Shown here: piece after piece, positions 52,172 through 62,575 of the stretch
Layout of the letters: the number at the start of each line of letters is the position of its first letter
Position numbering within the stretch: position 1 is the stretch's first letter
Position numbers and translations under genes: made by a program
Notes under the pieces: model-generated
What the model saw: only the letters and a program-made list of their open reading frames with translations
Database searches by the model: none
What the model was told of the DNA's origin: nothing
DNA from: JAOPZW01 sp963807305
Lineage (GTDB): Bacteria > Actinomycetota > Thermoleophilia > Solirubrobacterales > Solirubrobacteraceae
DNA: 64,000 bases
Assembly: GCA_963807305.1 (NCBI GenBank)
Contig: CAWEBN010000009.1
Span: 91,950-155,949 of the forward strand
Reading direction: 5' to 3'

Positions 52172-52299
52172 GGCCTGCATCCTCGCGCGTCGCGCGCGAG
52201 GTCAGCGCGCGGTGGCGGGATCGACGGCCGCATCGTGCGGCGCTCGCGCCGGCCTTTCGAGGCGGCTGCGGGGCAGCCGGCTGCAACAGTACGGCCCGT

Positions 52300-53133
52300 G
52301 TGACCGAGTACCTGCTCTGGCGCCACGAGCTCGACGACGGCGAGACGACGACGGTCTACGCCGTTCGCCATGCCCGCGAGCGCACGCGCGTGCGGGTGCT
52401 CTTCTTCCCGGGCACACGGCGGCTCGACGTCTGGTGCCGCTCGTCGGGCGTGCAGGACGCGGTGGTGGGCGGGTTCTTCGTTCGCGACCCGTATCGGCCG
52501 CTCGGCGAGGTGTGGCTCGGCGGGCGTGCGGTGGGCCACGAGCCGGTTCCCGGGCCGTGGGCCGCGCGCCGCGCGTGCGTGGTGAGCGACGGCGACGGCG
52601 TGGTGCGGGTCATGGCGCGCGGCGACGCGCCGCGGGAGCCGCCGGGCGACCTCCTGCAGGCCGGCCCGCTGCTGGTCGCCGGGGGCGCCGTGGCCTTCGA
52701 TCCGACGGCCGACCACGAGGGCTTCAGCGGCGGCTCGGAGCAGTTCGACTCGGACATCACGAGCGAGCGCCACCCGCGCGCGGCGCTCGGCGTGGCCGAC
52801 GACGCGCTCGTGGCGGTGGCCTGCGACGGGCGCCGGACCGGGGTCGACGCCGGGCTGTCGATGCTCGAGCTCGCCGACGTCATGGTGGGCCTCGGGGCCC
52901 GGGACGCGATCAACCTCGACGGCGGCGGGTCGACGACCCTCGTCCATCACGGCCACCTGCTCAACCGGCCGTACTCGAACCAGGACCAACCGGGGCCGCA
53001 GTCGCGGCGGATCGTCACCGCGCTGGCCTTCGAGCGCGGCTCAGCTACTGCGCCAGCTGGCCGGCGAGGTCGGCGCGGGTGCCCACGCCGAGCTTGCGAT
53101 AGCCCGCGGCGAGGTGGGTCTCGACGGTCTTGA
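52300..53133 (+). CDS. phosphodiester glycosidase family protein (NAGPA-like)
   Basis: A 277-residue protein whose C-terminal half carries the phosphodiester-glycosidase signature: LGVADDALVAVACDGRR, GLSMLELADVMVGLGARDAI, NLDGGGSTTLVHHGHLLNRP. This family includes enzymes that uncover sugar phosphodiesters. No signal peptide is evident. The start is GTG 52300, with homology starting early. The last 30 residues (Arg/Gly-rich) are probably past the natural domain end and overlap the convergent regulator, whose stop is at 53045. Confidence 0.72.
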   Translation: MTEYLLWRHELDDGETTTVYAVRHARERTRVRVLFFPGTRRLDVWCRSSGVQDAVVGGFFVRDPYRPLGEVWLGGRAVGHEPVPGPWAARRACVVSDGDGVVRVMARGDAPREPPGDLLQAGPLLVAGGAVAFDPTADHEGFSGGSEQFDSDITSERHPRAALGVADDALVAVACDGRRTGVDAGLSMLELADVMVGLGARDAINLDGGGSTTLVHHGHLLNRPYSNQDQPGPQSRRIVTALAFERGSATAPAGRRGRRGCPRRACDSPRRGGSRRS

Positions 53134-55954
53134 TGCTCAGGAAGAGCGCCTGGGCGATCTGGCGGTTGCCCTTCCCGGCGGCGGCGAGCTCGCACACCTG
53201 GCGCTGGCGCGGGGTCAGCGCCGCGGCGCCCTCGAGCGCCGCCTGGCGCGGGCGCAGCCCGGTGGCCAGCGGGCTCGCGCCGGGCGGCTGGGCGGGGGCG
53301 TCCTCGCCGACCGCGTCGGCGTCGGCCAGTGCCGGGCGCAACGCGTCGCGCGCCTCGATGCGCCGGCCCATGTACGCGAGGGTGCTGCCGAGCTCGAGGC
53401 GAGCGCGGACCGACTCGAGCAGCGCCGGCGTTCCGCGGCGACCTCGAGCGCGCGCTCGCACAGCCCCACGCGCGCGGCGTCGTCGGCTCGGCGACCGCGC
53501 GCGCGTGCAGCGCGGCGACGATCGGCACGGGGCACCGAAGCGCTCCGCAGCCCCCAGCTCTGCGTCGGCCATCGCCGCCGCCGCCTCCGCGCGGCGCCCG
53601 AGGTGCGCGAGGTCCAGCGCGGCGGTCGAGATCACGCACGGGGTCCAGGTCGGGTTCGGGCGGCCACGCTCCTCGCGCTGCGCCCCGCTGACGGTCGCCT
53701 CGGCGAGGGCACGCTGGTGGTCGCCCTCCGCCGCCACAGGCGCGCGCGGGCGTGAATCAACGCGTCTCCCACGGCATCCCCGTCATCGAGCTGTCGAGGC
53801 CCCGCTCCCGCAGCGGCTCGCGCGCCTCGTCGAAGGCGCCGCGCTCGCCGCCGCGTGGACGAGCACGCTTGCGGCGCGCCCGTGAGCACGCTGACGTCGT
53901 CGTCGACAGGGCGAGCGCCGTCGCGCCTCGCTCGGCCTCGGCGACGCGGCCGCGGCGCAGCGCGAGGTCGGCGGCGTACAGGCCGCGGCGGCACGCGGCC
54001 GTGCGAGGCCGCGCTGGTCAGCGTGGTATGGCGCAGGCGGGCGATCGTCGCGTGCGCCTCGTCGGCGTGGTGGCCATCACGAGCGCCCGCGTGCCCAGGT
54101 GGTAGGCCGTCGCCGCCCGGCGTCGTGCAGCAGCTCATCGCCGTGAGCGCCCGCGGGCGAGCGCCGCGCAGGCCGCCGCGTCGGGCCAGCCGCGCTCGGT
54201 GCCGACGCACGCGCGGTGGGCGAGAATGTGGGCGCAGGGTCGGGTGGCGATGGTCGTCGACCTCGATCAGGCGGCCACGCGCCGGGCACGCTCCTCGTGG
54301 CGGAGGTGGATCGTGATCGGCTGTGTCGGCGCGGCGGCCTCGATCGCCGGGCGGACACGCGGATCGGCTCTCGGCGGCCAGCTCCTGCTCAAGAGCGCCG
54401 AGCAGCCCCGGCTCGTCGAGGTCGAGCGACGTTCAGTGCGGCCAGGGCGCGTCGGACATCGAGCCGGCTGTCGCGGTCGTGCGCCTCGGCCAGGGGCTCG
54501 CGCGGCGCTCGCGCGAGTGGGTGGGCGGCGTGTCGAAGAGCGACCCGTCGCCGCTCGGCCAGGCAGGCGGCCGCGGTCGTCGCCGGGAGCACGCTCGGCC
54601 AGCGCGCGCTCGAGATGGGCCGCGGCGATGTTGCGGCGCGCCGTGGCGGCGGCGTCGGCCGGCGGCGGCGAGCGGCGCGCTGACCTGGGGTCGGCACCAG
54701 GCCCGCAGCGCGGAACCTGGCGGGCCACGGCGTCGGGCGCGGCGCCCGCGGCCATGGGGGCGGGGCCGTCTCGCGGTGCAGGTGCTCGCGGCGATCGCGC
54801 CAGGGCTGGTCGTCGCCGATCGCGCTGGCGATCAGGTGGTGCGCGAGGCGGGTGCCGCCCGCGGCAGCGGCCCGGCCGCCGGCGACCGCTCGCGGGCGGC
54901 GCCGAGCTCGTCGAGCGTGACGCCCGCCACGGCCGCGACGACCTGTCGCGGGGAGCCCTCGCCGATGACGGCGAGCGCTTCGACGACGGCGCGGTCACGC
55001 GCCGAGAGCTCGGCCAGGCGCCGCGGACGACGGTCCGAGCGATCGCGCTCATGGGCGGGGGCTCGCCTTCGGAGGCGTCGACTGCGCCTCGGCCGTGGTC
55101 GGCGATATGGCGGCCGAGCTCGCCCGGCGGCCAGCGGACTCCGGCGGGCCGGCGATGGGGTAGTCGGGGCGGACGTCGAACGGCGCGGACGGCGCCGCGC
55201 GGCGGATGAGCGGCACGCGCCGCGACGGCTCAGCGGCAGGGGGTGCAGACGGTCGCCGCGGGGGCTCCGCGTCGAGGTGGCCAGGTCGGCGGCCGCGTCG
55301 GGATGGTCCTCGGCCCGGGCCCCGACGGCGATCAGCAGCGGCAGCTCGCCGATCCGCCGCGCGAGGTAGGCGGCCACCTCGAGCGACGCGCGGTCGGCCC
55401 AGGTCGGCGTCGTCCACGACGGGACCAGCGGCGCGTCGTCGGCGGGGCGGCGCACGCCACCAGCACGCTGTCGGCGATGGCCATGGTGGCATCCGCACTG
55501 GGCACGGCGCGGTCGAGGAGCAGGGCGCCGGCCGGGGCGGCCGCCCCTTCGAGCAGCCGCGCGCGCTGCGTCGTCCTGGACGCGTCGCCCGCGGCCTCCG
55601 GCGGCGGCGCGCACCACGCCGAACCCGAAGTGGCGCTCAGCGGGCCCGGAGCTGCCCGGCGCACGCGGCAGCCGGCCTCGGCCGCCTCAGGCGCACGGCC
55701 TGCTCGGCGACGCGGTCTTGCCGAGTCCGGCCGGCGCCGCGCGGACCACGATCCCCCCGGCGCCACCGCGGCCGCGTCACCGCGGTGTCGAGGACCTCGA
55801 GCTCGAGCGCGCGCTCGAGCAGCATCGCCTCGGGGCCGATCGTGACCCGATCCGGCGGCCCGATGGCGTGCAGGTGGCGCGCACCGCCACCGCGGCGACG
55901 CGCGTCGACCGCCAGCCGTGAGCCCGGCGTTGCGGCCGCGCTCGCCGGTGACAA
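53045..55954 (-). pseudogene. LuxR-family regulator with N-terminal ATPase (LAL type), heavily frame-disrupted
   Basis: The region reads as one large ATPase-LuxR regulator of about 950 residues broken into at least six frames. The N-terminus lies near 55860 (MLLERALELEVLDTAV), the Walker A loop near 55720-55740 (VRAAPAGLGKT), then an alanine/arginine-rich helical mid-section. The last stretch to 53045 is intact: LTPRQRQVCELAAAGKGNRQ, IAQALFLSIKTVETHLAAGYRKLGV, which is a normal LuxR DNA-binding domain. Stops and shifts in every frame between 53450 and 55750 make it impossible to give a single translation. Either a decayed gene or a very error-rich stretch; the clean C-terminus favours error. 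Confidence 0.6.
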
Positions 55955-56088
55955 TACGTCGGCGGCGGACCGCCGGTGGGCTGTGGGGCGTGCCCTTCCT
56001 GACCCATGTACCCCGGCGGCGTTCGCTTCCCGTGCCTAGGCGCGGTGCTGGGGACCGTGAACTGCGCCGACGGGGATGCGGCAGACCG

Positions 56089-56124
56089 GGAGGGCGCCGC
56101 GCGGGGCATGCGGCGGCGCCCTCC
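56089..56124. terminator. strong GC hairpin between repeat-protein end and regulator start
   Basis: A perfect twelve-base stem, GGAGGGCGCCGC (56089-56100) pairing with GCGGCGCCCTCC (56113-56124), encloses a twelve-base loop. It lies about 50 bases beyond the likely end of the repeat-protein gene at 56177 and upstream of the LuxR/ATPase gene, so it can terminate transcription of the former. No T-tract is seen. Confidence 0.55.
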
Positions 56125-56176
56125 GTGACCCCGCTCTCGGTCTTCGCCAGGTCGACGACCGGCGCGATGAGCGTGC

Positions 56177-57952
56177 TCACGTCGGGCGCCACCTGGACGT
56201 CGTCGCGACCGCCAGCGTGTTGACGCGCAGCGTGTCGAGGGCGGCCTCGCTGCCGGCGACCGTGCGTCTGCGCCCGGCCGGTGGCGTCGCACCTGGGCGC
56301 CGGCCCGTGTTCACGCGGACGTGCTCCGGCCTTGTGTCGCCGTTGGCGATGAGCGCTGTGCGGCGCGCCATCACCGCCGCCGCGAGGTGGCGGATGACGT
56401 CGACGTCGGCGGCGTGGAGTCTGTGCTCTTCAGGTCGCCGACGGTGATGTTGTCGGCGCCGCCGAGCGCACGGATGTTCACGTTCTCCATGCCGTGCAGG
56501 TCCATCGTGATGGCCGGCGACATTGCGGGTGAGGCGATCGCGTGCGGCCGCTGGCCGCGAGCGTCGATGTTCTCGCCAATGTTGGAGCCGTTGAACTGCA
56601 GCGTGTCGGTGGCCGGCCGCCTTCGACGACATCGCTGCCATCGCCCGGGTCCCACTGAACACGTCGTCGCCGGCGCCGAGGTGGGCGGTGTCGCTGCCGA
56701 TGTTGCCGTCGACGAAGTCGTTGCCGGCGCCGCCGATCAGTAGTGTCGTTACCGTCGCCGCCGCGCAGCGTGTCGTTGCCCGCGCCCCCGTCGATGGTCA
56801 GTTGGGTGAGCGTGCCGATGCCGTTCTGGCCTACGATGGTGTCGTTGCCCGCGCCCTTGACCAGCAGGTGCTCGACGCCGGTGATGCTGACGGCCTGCGC
56901 GGTCGGGCGAAGACGGCGATGGCGGTCCGTCGCGCGCAATACCGATGACGTCGTCGCCCCTGGTGCCGTTGGCGGTGACGTGTCGTTGCCCGCGCCACCG
57001 TCGACGACGAAGCGATCAGCCCACGCCGGTGATCGATGAAGACGTCGCCGCCGAGGCTGGCGACGTGACCGTCGGGCGGCATCGACGGGATCGTGACGTG
57101 CCGAGGGGCCGTCGACGACCACGTGCCCGGGGCAATCGACGTTGATGTCGTCGTCGCCCGTCGGAGCCCACGCGATCACCGCATCGGCCGCGCCGTCGTC
57201 GGCGCCGTCGAAGGCGGCGAGGTCGACGTCGGAGCGGTCGAGGTCGGTGCCGGTGATGTCGCCGACGGTGACGTTGTCGGCGCCGCCGAGCGGCACGGAT
57301 GTTCACGCTCTCGATGCCGTGGAGGTCCATCGTGATGGCCGCGACGTTGCGCGTGAGCGGACGCGCGAGCCGTTGGCGGAGACGTCGATGTTCTCGCCGA
57401 TGTTGGAGCCGTTGAAGTGCAGCGTGTCGGTTGCCGCCCTGCCGTCGACGACATCGCTGCCGTCGCCCGGGTCCCACTGAACATGTCGTCGCCGGCGCCG
57501 AGGTGGGCGGTGTCGCCGCCGATGTTGCCGTCGACGAAGTCGTTGCCGGCGCCGCCGATGAAGGTGTCGTTACCGTCGCCGCCGCGCAGCGTGTCGTCGC
57601 CCGCGCCGCCGTCGATGGTGACGTTCTCGAGGGCGGACGCCGGGTTCTGGACGCTGACCGTGTCGTTGCCGCCGTGCGCGTCGACGGCGACCGCCGTGAA
57701 GGTGGCGCGGTCGAAGCTCGAGACGAGTTGGCCGTTGACGATCACGTTGAGCGTCGTTGGTTCGGTGCTAAGGCAGTCGAGCGCGTCGCCGGCCCCGTCG
57801 CCGGTGATCTGGAGGGTGCCGGCCTGGATGCCGGCCGTGTAGTTGGCGCTCGCCTGGTCGGTCGCGAGACCGAGCGCCGCCACGAGGCACGCGCTCGTGA
57901 GGGCGGCCAGGGCGAGCGCGCGCCGGGCCGGCGGATCAGTCTCCGTAGACAT
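56177..57952 (-). pseudogene. secreted calcium-binding repeat protein with duplicated 274-residue module, frame-disrupted
   Basis: The gene starts at ATG 57952 with a signal peptide (LALAALTSACLVAALGLATDQASA). The first segment is in frame to about 57470: DAHGGNDTVSVQNPASALEN, TIDGGAGDDTLRGGDGNDTF, IGGAGNDFVDGNIGGDTAHL. After that the frame breaks repeatedly, but pieces in other frames (FNGSNIGENID, ITMDLHGIESVNIRA, GGADNVTVGDITGTDLDRSD, VSITGVEHLLVKGAGNDTIV) continue the protein. The block recurs about 822 bases further on (for example TIDGGAGNDTLRGGDGNDT and DLHGMENVNIRA). This is an RTX-like beta-roll protein family common in Thermoleophilia. The true end is uncertain, between 56120 and 56180. 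Confidence 0.62.
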
Positions 57953-58004
57953 CCGCCGACGGTAGGAAGCGCACGGTCCCCGACAATGGGAGACCGCCGT
58001 GAAC

Positions 58005-59976
58005 TTAGCGGCGCAGCGTGGGCGTGCGGGCAGCCGCCAGCTCCGCGTAGGCGTCGAGGGCCGCGGAGTTTACCATCGCGTTGCGGTTGACCGCGGTGGC
58101 CGGATCGGCGCCCATGAACAGCCGCTTGATCGGGACCTCGAGCTTCTTGCCGGTCATCGTGCGCGGGATCGCCGGCACCTGCACGATGTCGTCGGGGACG
58201 TGGCGCGGCGAGGCCGCGGTGCGGATCGCCTCGACGATCGCGGCGCGCGTGGCGTCGTCGAGGACCGCGTCGCCGTCGAGGGCGACGAAGAGCGCCATCC
58301 AGTAGCCCCCGTCGGCCTGCTCGACACCGATGACCAGGCTGTCGGCCACCGCGGGCAGGGCGATCGACCGCGGCGTAGATCTCGGCAGTGCCGATGCGCA
58401 CGCCATGGCGGTTGAGGGTCGAGTCCGAGCGGCCGAGGATGGCGACCGCGCCGTCGTCGGTGAGCGTCGCCCAGTCGCCGTGGCGCCAGATGCCCGGGAA
58501 GTCGTCGAAGTAGCTCGGCGCGGTAGCGCTCGTCGCCGGGGTCGTCCCAGAAGCGCACGGGCATCGACGGCAGCGGGGCGGTGAGGACGAGGTCGCCGAC
58601 CGCGCCGCGCACCGGCCGGCCGCCCTCGTCCAGGACGTCGAGCGCCGCCCCCAGGCAGCGGCACTGGATCTCGCCCGCACGCACGGGCAGCAATGGGCAG
58701 CCGCTGACGAAGGCCGAGCACACGTCGGTGCCGCCGCTCGTCGAGACGGGCCAAACGTGCTCGCCCACCGCGTCGTGGATCCAGTGGAAGGTCTCCGGCG
58801 GCAGCGGGGAGCCGGTCGAGGCGATCGCCCGCAGGGCGCCGAGGTCGTGACGGGTGCCGGGGGAGAGGCCTGCCTTCGCGCAGGCCGTAGATAGCCGGCG
58901 CTCGTGCCGTGCACCGTGGCCCCGGCGCGCGCCACCACCTCGAACTGGGCGTCGAGCTCGGGATGGCGCGGGCTGCCGTCGTACAGCACGATCGTCGAGC
59001 CCACGAGCAGGCCGGCGATGAGCCAGTTCCAGACCATCCAGCCCGTGCCCGTGTAGAAGGAGAAGCGATCGGCGGGGCCGAGGTCGAGCTGCAGCGCGTG
59101 GTGGCGGATGTGATCGAGCAGCTGACCGCCGTGGCCGTGCACGATGCCCTTGGGCGGCCCGGTCGTGCCCGACGAGGAAGAGCACGTAGAGCGGGTGGTC
59201 GAAGGGGAGCGGCTCGAAGGCGGGCTGCGCCGCAGACCCCGCCAGAGCCTCCCACGGCTTCAGGGACCCTGCGGCCCGCCGAGGCCGAGCCGGTCGACGA
59301 TGACCACCGGGGACTTCAGGGTCGGCAGGGCGCCGGCGAGCTCGGCCACCGCCGCGCGCCGGTCATGGGCGCGGCCGCGGTCGCGGTAGCCGTCGCAGGC
59401 GATCAGCGCCGCCGGGCGCAGCTGGGCGAAGCGGTCCAGCGCGGCGGCGGGCTGGAGGTCGGGCGCGCACGACGACCAGACGGCGCCGATGCTCGCGCAG
59501 GCGGATATAGGCGATGGTCGCCTCGGCGCAGTTGGGCAGGTAGCCGATCACGAGGTCGCCGGGGCCGATCCCGCGCTCGCGCAGCCCGGCGGCCGCGCCC
59601 CCGACCGCTGCGCGCAGCTCGTCCCACGTCAGCTCGCCGCGCTGGCCCTCCTCGTCGTGCTCGACGACGGCCACGCGGTCGCCCGCGCCCGCGCGCAGCG
59701 CGTGCTCGGCGTAGTTCAGCCGCGCGCCCTCGAACCAACGGGCTCCGGGCATCTCACGGTTGCCCAGCACCGCGTCGTAGGGTGTGGCCTGGATGTCGAA
59801 GTAGCGCCAGATCGACGCCCAAACCCCTCGAGGTCGTCCACCGACCACGCCCACAGATCCTCGTAGGACGCGAACCCGCGCCCGGTCTCGCCGGCCAGCC
59901 AGCCCATGTAGCGCGCCAACTGGGAGCCCGCCGCGGCGTCCGCGTCCGGGGTCCAGACGACCGGGCCGCGGCTCAT
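58005..59976 (-). CDS. acetoacetyl-CoA synthetase, second copy, multiple indels
   Basis: A second acetoacetate-CoA ligase of about 655 residues, paralogous to the gene at 1-1636. It has the same landmarks: WSVDDLEG, PGARWFEGARLNYAEHALRA, the adenylation segment around FDHPLYVLF with VHGHGGQLLDHIRHHALQL, STSGGTDVCSAFVSGCPLLP, ILGRSDSTLNRHGVRIGTAE and the C-terminal catalytic lysine in MTGKKLEVPIKRLFMG. The frame changes at least seven times (near 59825, 59490, 59170, 58890, 58510 and 58365 among others). Start ATG 59976 overlaps the stop of the MetE-like gene (ATGA) once one extra base upstream is removed. Confidence 0.82.
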
Positions 59977-61093
59977 CGCTCGCCGGTGAGCTCGCCCCCG
60001 CACGATCGCCGCGCCCGCCGCCAGCAGCGCCAGCTTCTCCCGCGCGACGGTGCGCGGCAGCTGCTTCATGCCGCAGTCGGTGGTCAGCGTGACGCGCTCG
60101 GCGTCGATGACGGCGAGCACAGCGCGGATGCGCTCGGCGACCTGGTCGGGCTGCTCGACCTCGAGGTTGCGCACGTCGATGACCCCGGCGTGCACGCCCT
60201 TGCCGGCGGGGAGGTCGGCCAGCACGCCGACGTCGGCCATGTCGCGGCAGGCGAAATCCAGAACGAAGGCGTCCACGTCGACGTCGAAGTAGCGCGGCAG
60301 GACGTTGGCGTAGCCGCCGCGCGTGAGCCCCTCGGCGCGCGAGCCCAGGCGTTGCCGAGGCAGAAGTGCCAGCATCGTTCGACCCCGCCGTCGAGCCCCG
60401 CGAAGAGCCGGTCGACCGTCGACGTGACCCACTCGAAGTCGCGGTCGGCGCGGGTCACGTTGGGGACCCAGGCACCGAGGTCCTCGAGCTGGACGTGGCG
60501 GCAGCCCGCGGCGACGAGCTCCTCGAGCTCGGCGCGGAAGACCTCCGCGAGCCCGGCCGACAGGTCGAAGCGGTTCTTGACCGGGCCGCTCTCGAAGTGC
60601 GCCATCGTCGACAGCTGCAGCGGCCCGGCTCCCACGCCGCAGGCCTTGATCGGCCGGCGCGCCACGGCCGCGGCGATCGCGTACAGCTCAGCCAGCCGGA
60701 CCGGCCCGCGCTCGATCGGCCCACGGACGGCGACGCCGCCCGACTCGTCGAGCGTGAAGGCGTCCTTGCCCTCGGTCCGCGAGCGCGCGGGGTGCTCGAG
60801 CTTCTCGTGCCCGAAGCCGCCGACGCGCTCGAACCAGTACCGAAGAAGGCGCCGATCCCCATCGCGTAGTCGTGGACCCGCGTACTATCTGCCCGTCGGT
60901 GCAGACGTCGAGGCCGGCCTCCTCCTGCTCGCCGGCGACCGTGCGCACGGCGTCGCGGAACGCCTCCTCGTGGTGCAGCGATTTGAAGGCCTCAGCGGCG
61001 GATGTCGCGACCGTCGAGCTGGTCGGTGAACCAGGCGGGCCGCGGGTAGGCGCCGACCATCGTCGTAGGCAGGAGGGGCAGGACGTCGTTCAT
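59973..61093 (-). CDS. cobalamin-independent methionine synthase-like protein (MetE C-terminal domain family), several indels
   Basis: A protein of about 373 residues resembling the catalytic C-terminal domain of MetE, a zinc methyltransferase barrel. It starts MNDVLPLLPTTMVGAYPRP at ATG 61093. Candidate zinc ligands are WHFCLGN (His and Cys) and TTDCGMKQLPR (Cys), as in MetE. Other landmarks: DGQIV, FTLDESGGVAVRGPIERGPV, IKACGVGAGPLQLS, LVAAGCRHVQLEDLGAWVPN, RDMADVGVLADLPAGKGVHA. Indels lie near 61040-60990, 60890, 60840, 60350 and 59998. Its overlap with an acyl-CoA synthetase gene and its lone domain suggest a methyl-transfer reaction other than methionine synthesis; that is inference. Confidence 0.75.
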
Positions 61094-61101
61094 CAGGGTG
61101 C

Positions 61102-61130
61102 TTGACACCTTTCTACAGAATGTGCAAATT
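61102..61130 (+). promoter_or_regulatory. putative sigma-70-type promoter in divergent AT-rich intergenic region
   Basis: A perfect TTGACA lies at 61102-61107 and, after 17 bases, CAAATT at 61125-61130 as a weak -10 element, in a stretch that is clearly AT-richer than anything around it. A small inverted repeat TTCT-AC-AGAA (61111-61120) lies between. It would drive the transporter operon; the divergent MetE-like gene starts at 61093, so the region may serve both directions. A GGAGAGGAGAGAGG ribosome-binding stretch follows at 61170-61183. Confidence 0.45.
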
Positions 61131-61187
61131 ACACCTCAGCCAAGGACGGGCGGCGCCGGGGTCCATTCTGGAGAGGAGAGAGGTGCA

Positions 61188-62531
61188 ATGCACTTCGCCA
61201 GCAACATCACGCGTATCCGCGTGCGCATCGTTGCGCTCGCGCTGGGGCTCGCGCTGACAGCCGCCATCGTGGCGGCCTGCGGGAGCAGCAACGACAACAC
61301 CACCTCAGGAGGGGCGGCCGCCAGTACGTCGACCGCCGCCAAGAGCACGAGTACCGCGGCTGCCAGCACCACGAAGAGTGCAGGGGTCACGGACTACGTC
61401 GAGTACGTCGGCGGTACGGCCGGCGCGGCTAGACAACAGCAAGTCGCCCATCGTCATCGGCTACGTCAACCAGCAGGGCGGCGCCAACGACGTCGGGCCC
61501 AACTCCACGATCGGCGCCCAGATGGCGGCCGACTACGTCAACAAGTACGCCGGCGGCATCGGCGGCCATCCGGTCAAGCTGCACACGTGCTTCATCTCGA
61601 CGTCCGAGGAGCAGGGCCAGCAGTGCGGGCAGAAGATGGCCAACGACAAGGCCGTCGACGCCGTCGGCGTCGGCGCGGTCGCGACCGGGGCCCAGCCCCT
61701 GAACGCGAGCATCGCCGGTGAGAAGCCGATGTTCTGGGGCGTGTCGGTCAACCAGGTCGACACCAAGAACAAGAACGGGTTCATCCTCTTCGGCGACTCG
61801 TTCCACATCCTGGCCCCGTGGGGGACCTTCGGCCGCGACGTGCTGAAGGCCAAGACGGCCGCGGTCGTCTACCCGCAGGTGCCGGGCATCATCGAGGGCG
61901 CCAACGCGATGGTGGCGGGCCTGGAGAAGGCGGGCATCAAGGTCAAGCGCGTCGGCTACGAGCCCAACGCGACCGACCTCGTCGGCCCGCTGACGGCGGC
62001 GGGCGCCCAGAGCGCGGACATGATCGTGCCCCAGAGCGACGCCAAGGGCTGCATCAACCTGGCCAAGGCGCTCGAGCAGACCGGCGTCAAGGCGCCGGTG
62101 GTCTCCAACCCGCTGTGCCTGTCGCCGGTGGTCTCCAAGGGCCTGGGCGGCGACGTGCCGAAGTGGTACTACGGCATCGCCTCCAGCCTGACCGCCGATC
62201 AGACGGATCCGGCGGCCAAGGCGATGGTCGACGCCATGACCAAGCTCGGCAAGGCCGATCTCGCGGCGGATCCGTGGGTGCCGACGAGCATGGCCACGGT
62301 GCTGACGATGATCAAGTTCATGAACGAGGTCGGCGCCGACAAGCTCACGCCGGCGGCGATCGCTGACAAGGCCAAGGTGTTCAAGGGCCCGCTGGTCTTC
62401 GGCGCCCCGCAGGTGCAGTGCGCGAAGTACCCGACGCGCCGGCGGTCTGCAACGACCAGACGCAGTTCTTCGACTACAGCGGCAAGGGCCAGTTCAAGAA
62501 CGCGTCCGGCTTCGTGCGCCCGCCCGAGTGA
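61188..62531 (+). CDS. branched-chain-type ABC transporter substrate-binding lipoprotein, two indels
   Basis: A Liv-type (periplasmic-binding fold I) solute receptor of about 447 residues. The signal peptide ends in lipobox IVAACGSS, followed by a Ser/Thr/Ala-rich linker. The binding domain begins PIVIGYVNQQGGANDVGPNS and includes DYVNKYAGGIGGHPVKLHTC, GVSVNQVDTKNKNGFILFG and ADMIVPQSDAKGCINLAKAL. One extra base near 61430 and one missing base near 62440 cancel out; repaired, the end reads AVCNDQTQFFDYSGKGQF. A strong purine-rich Shine-Dalgarno precedes ATG 61188. The ligand is unknown; the upstream acyl-CoA genes hint at an organic or aromatic acid rather than an amino acid. Confidence 0.83.
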
Positions 62532-62575
62532 CCTTGGCGGACGGCTCGAGCAGCGTCAGGATGGTCTGATCCGTC

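Noticed and set aside
56177..57952. Regular GC-rich repeats as a CRISPR array or VNTR
   Set aside because: The repeats translate into Gly/Asp beta-roll motifs behind a signal peptide, so they are coding.
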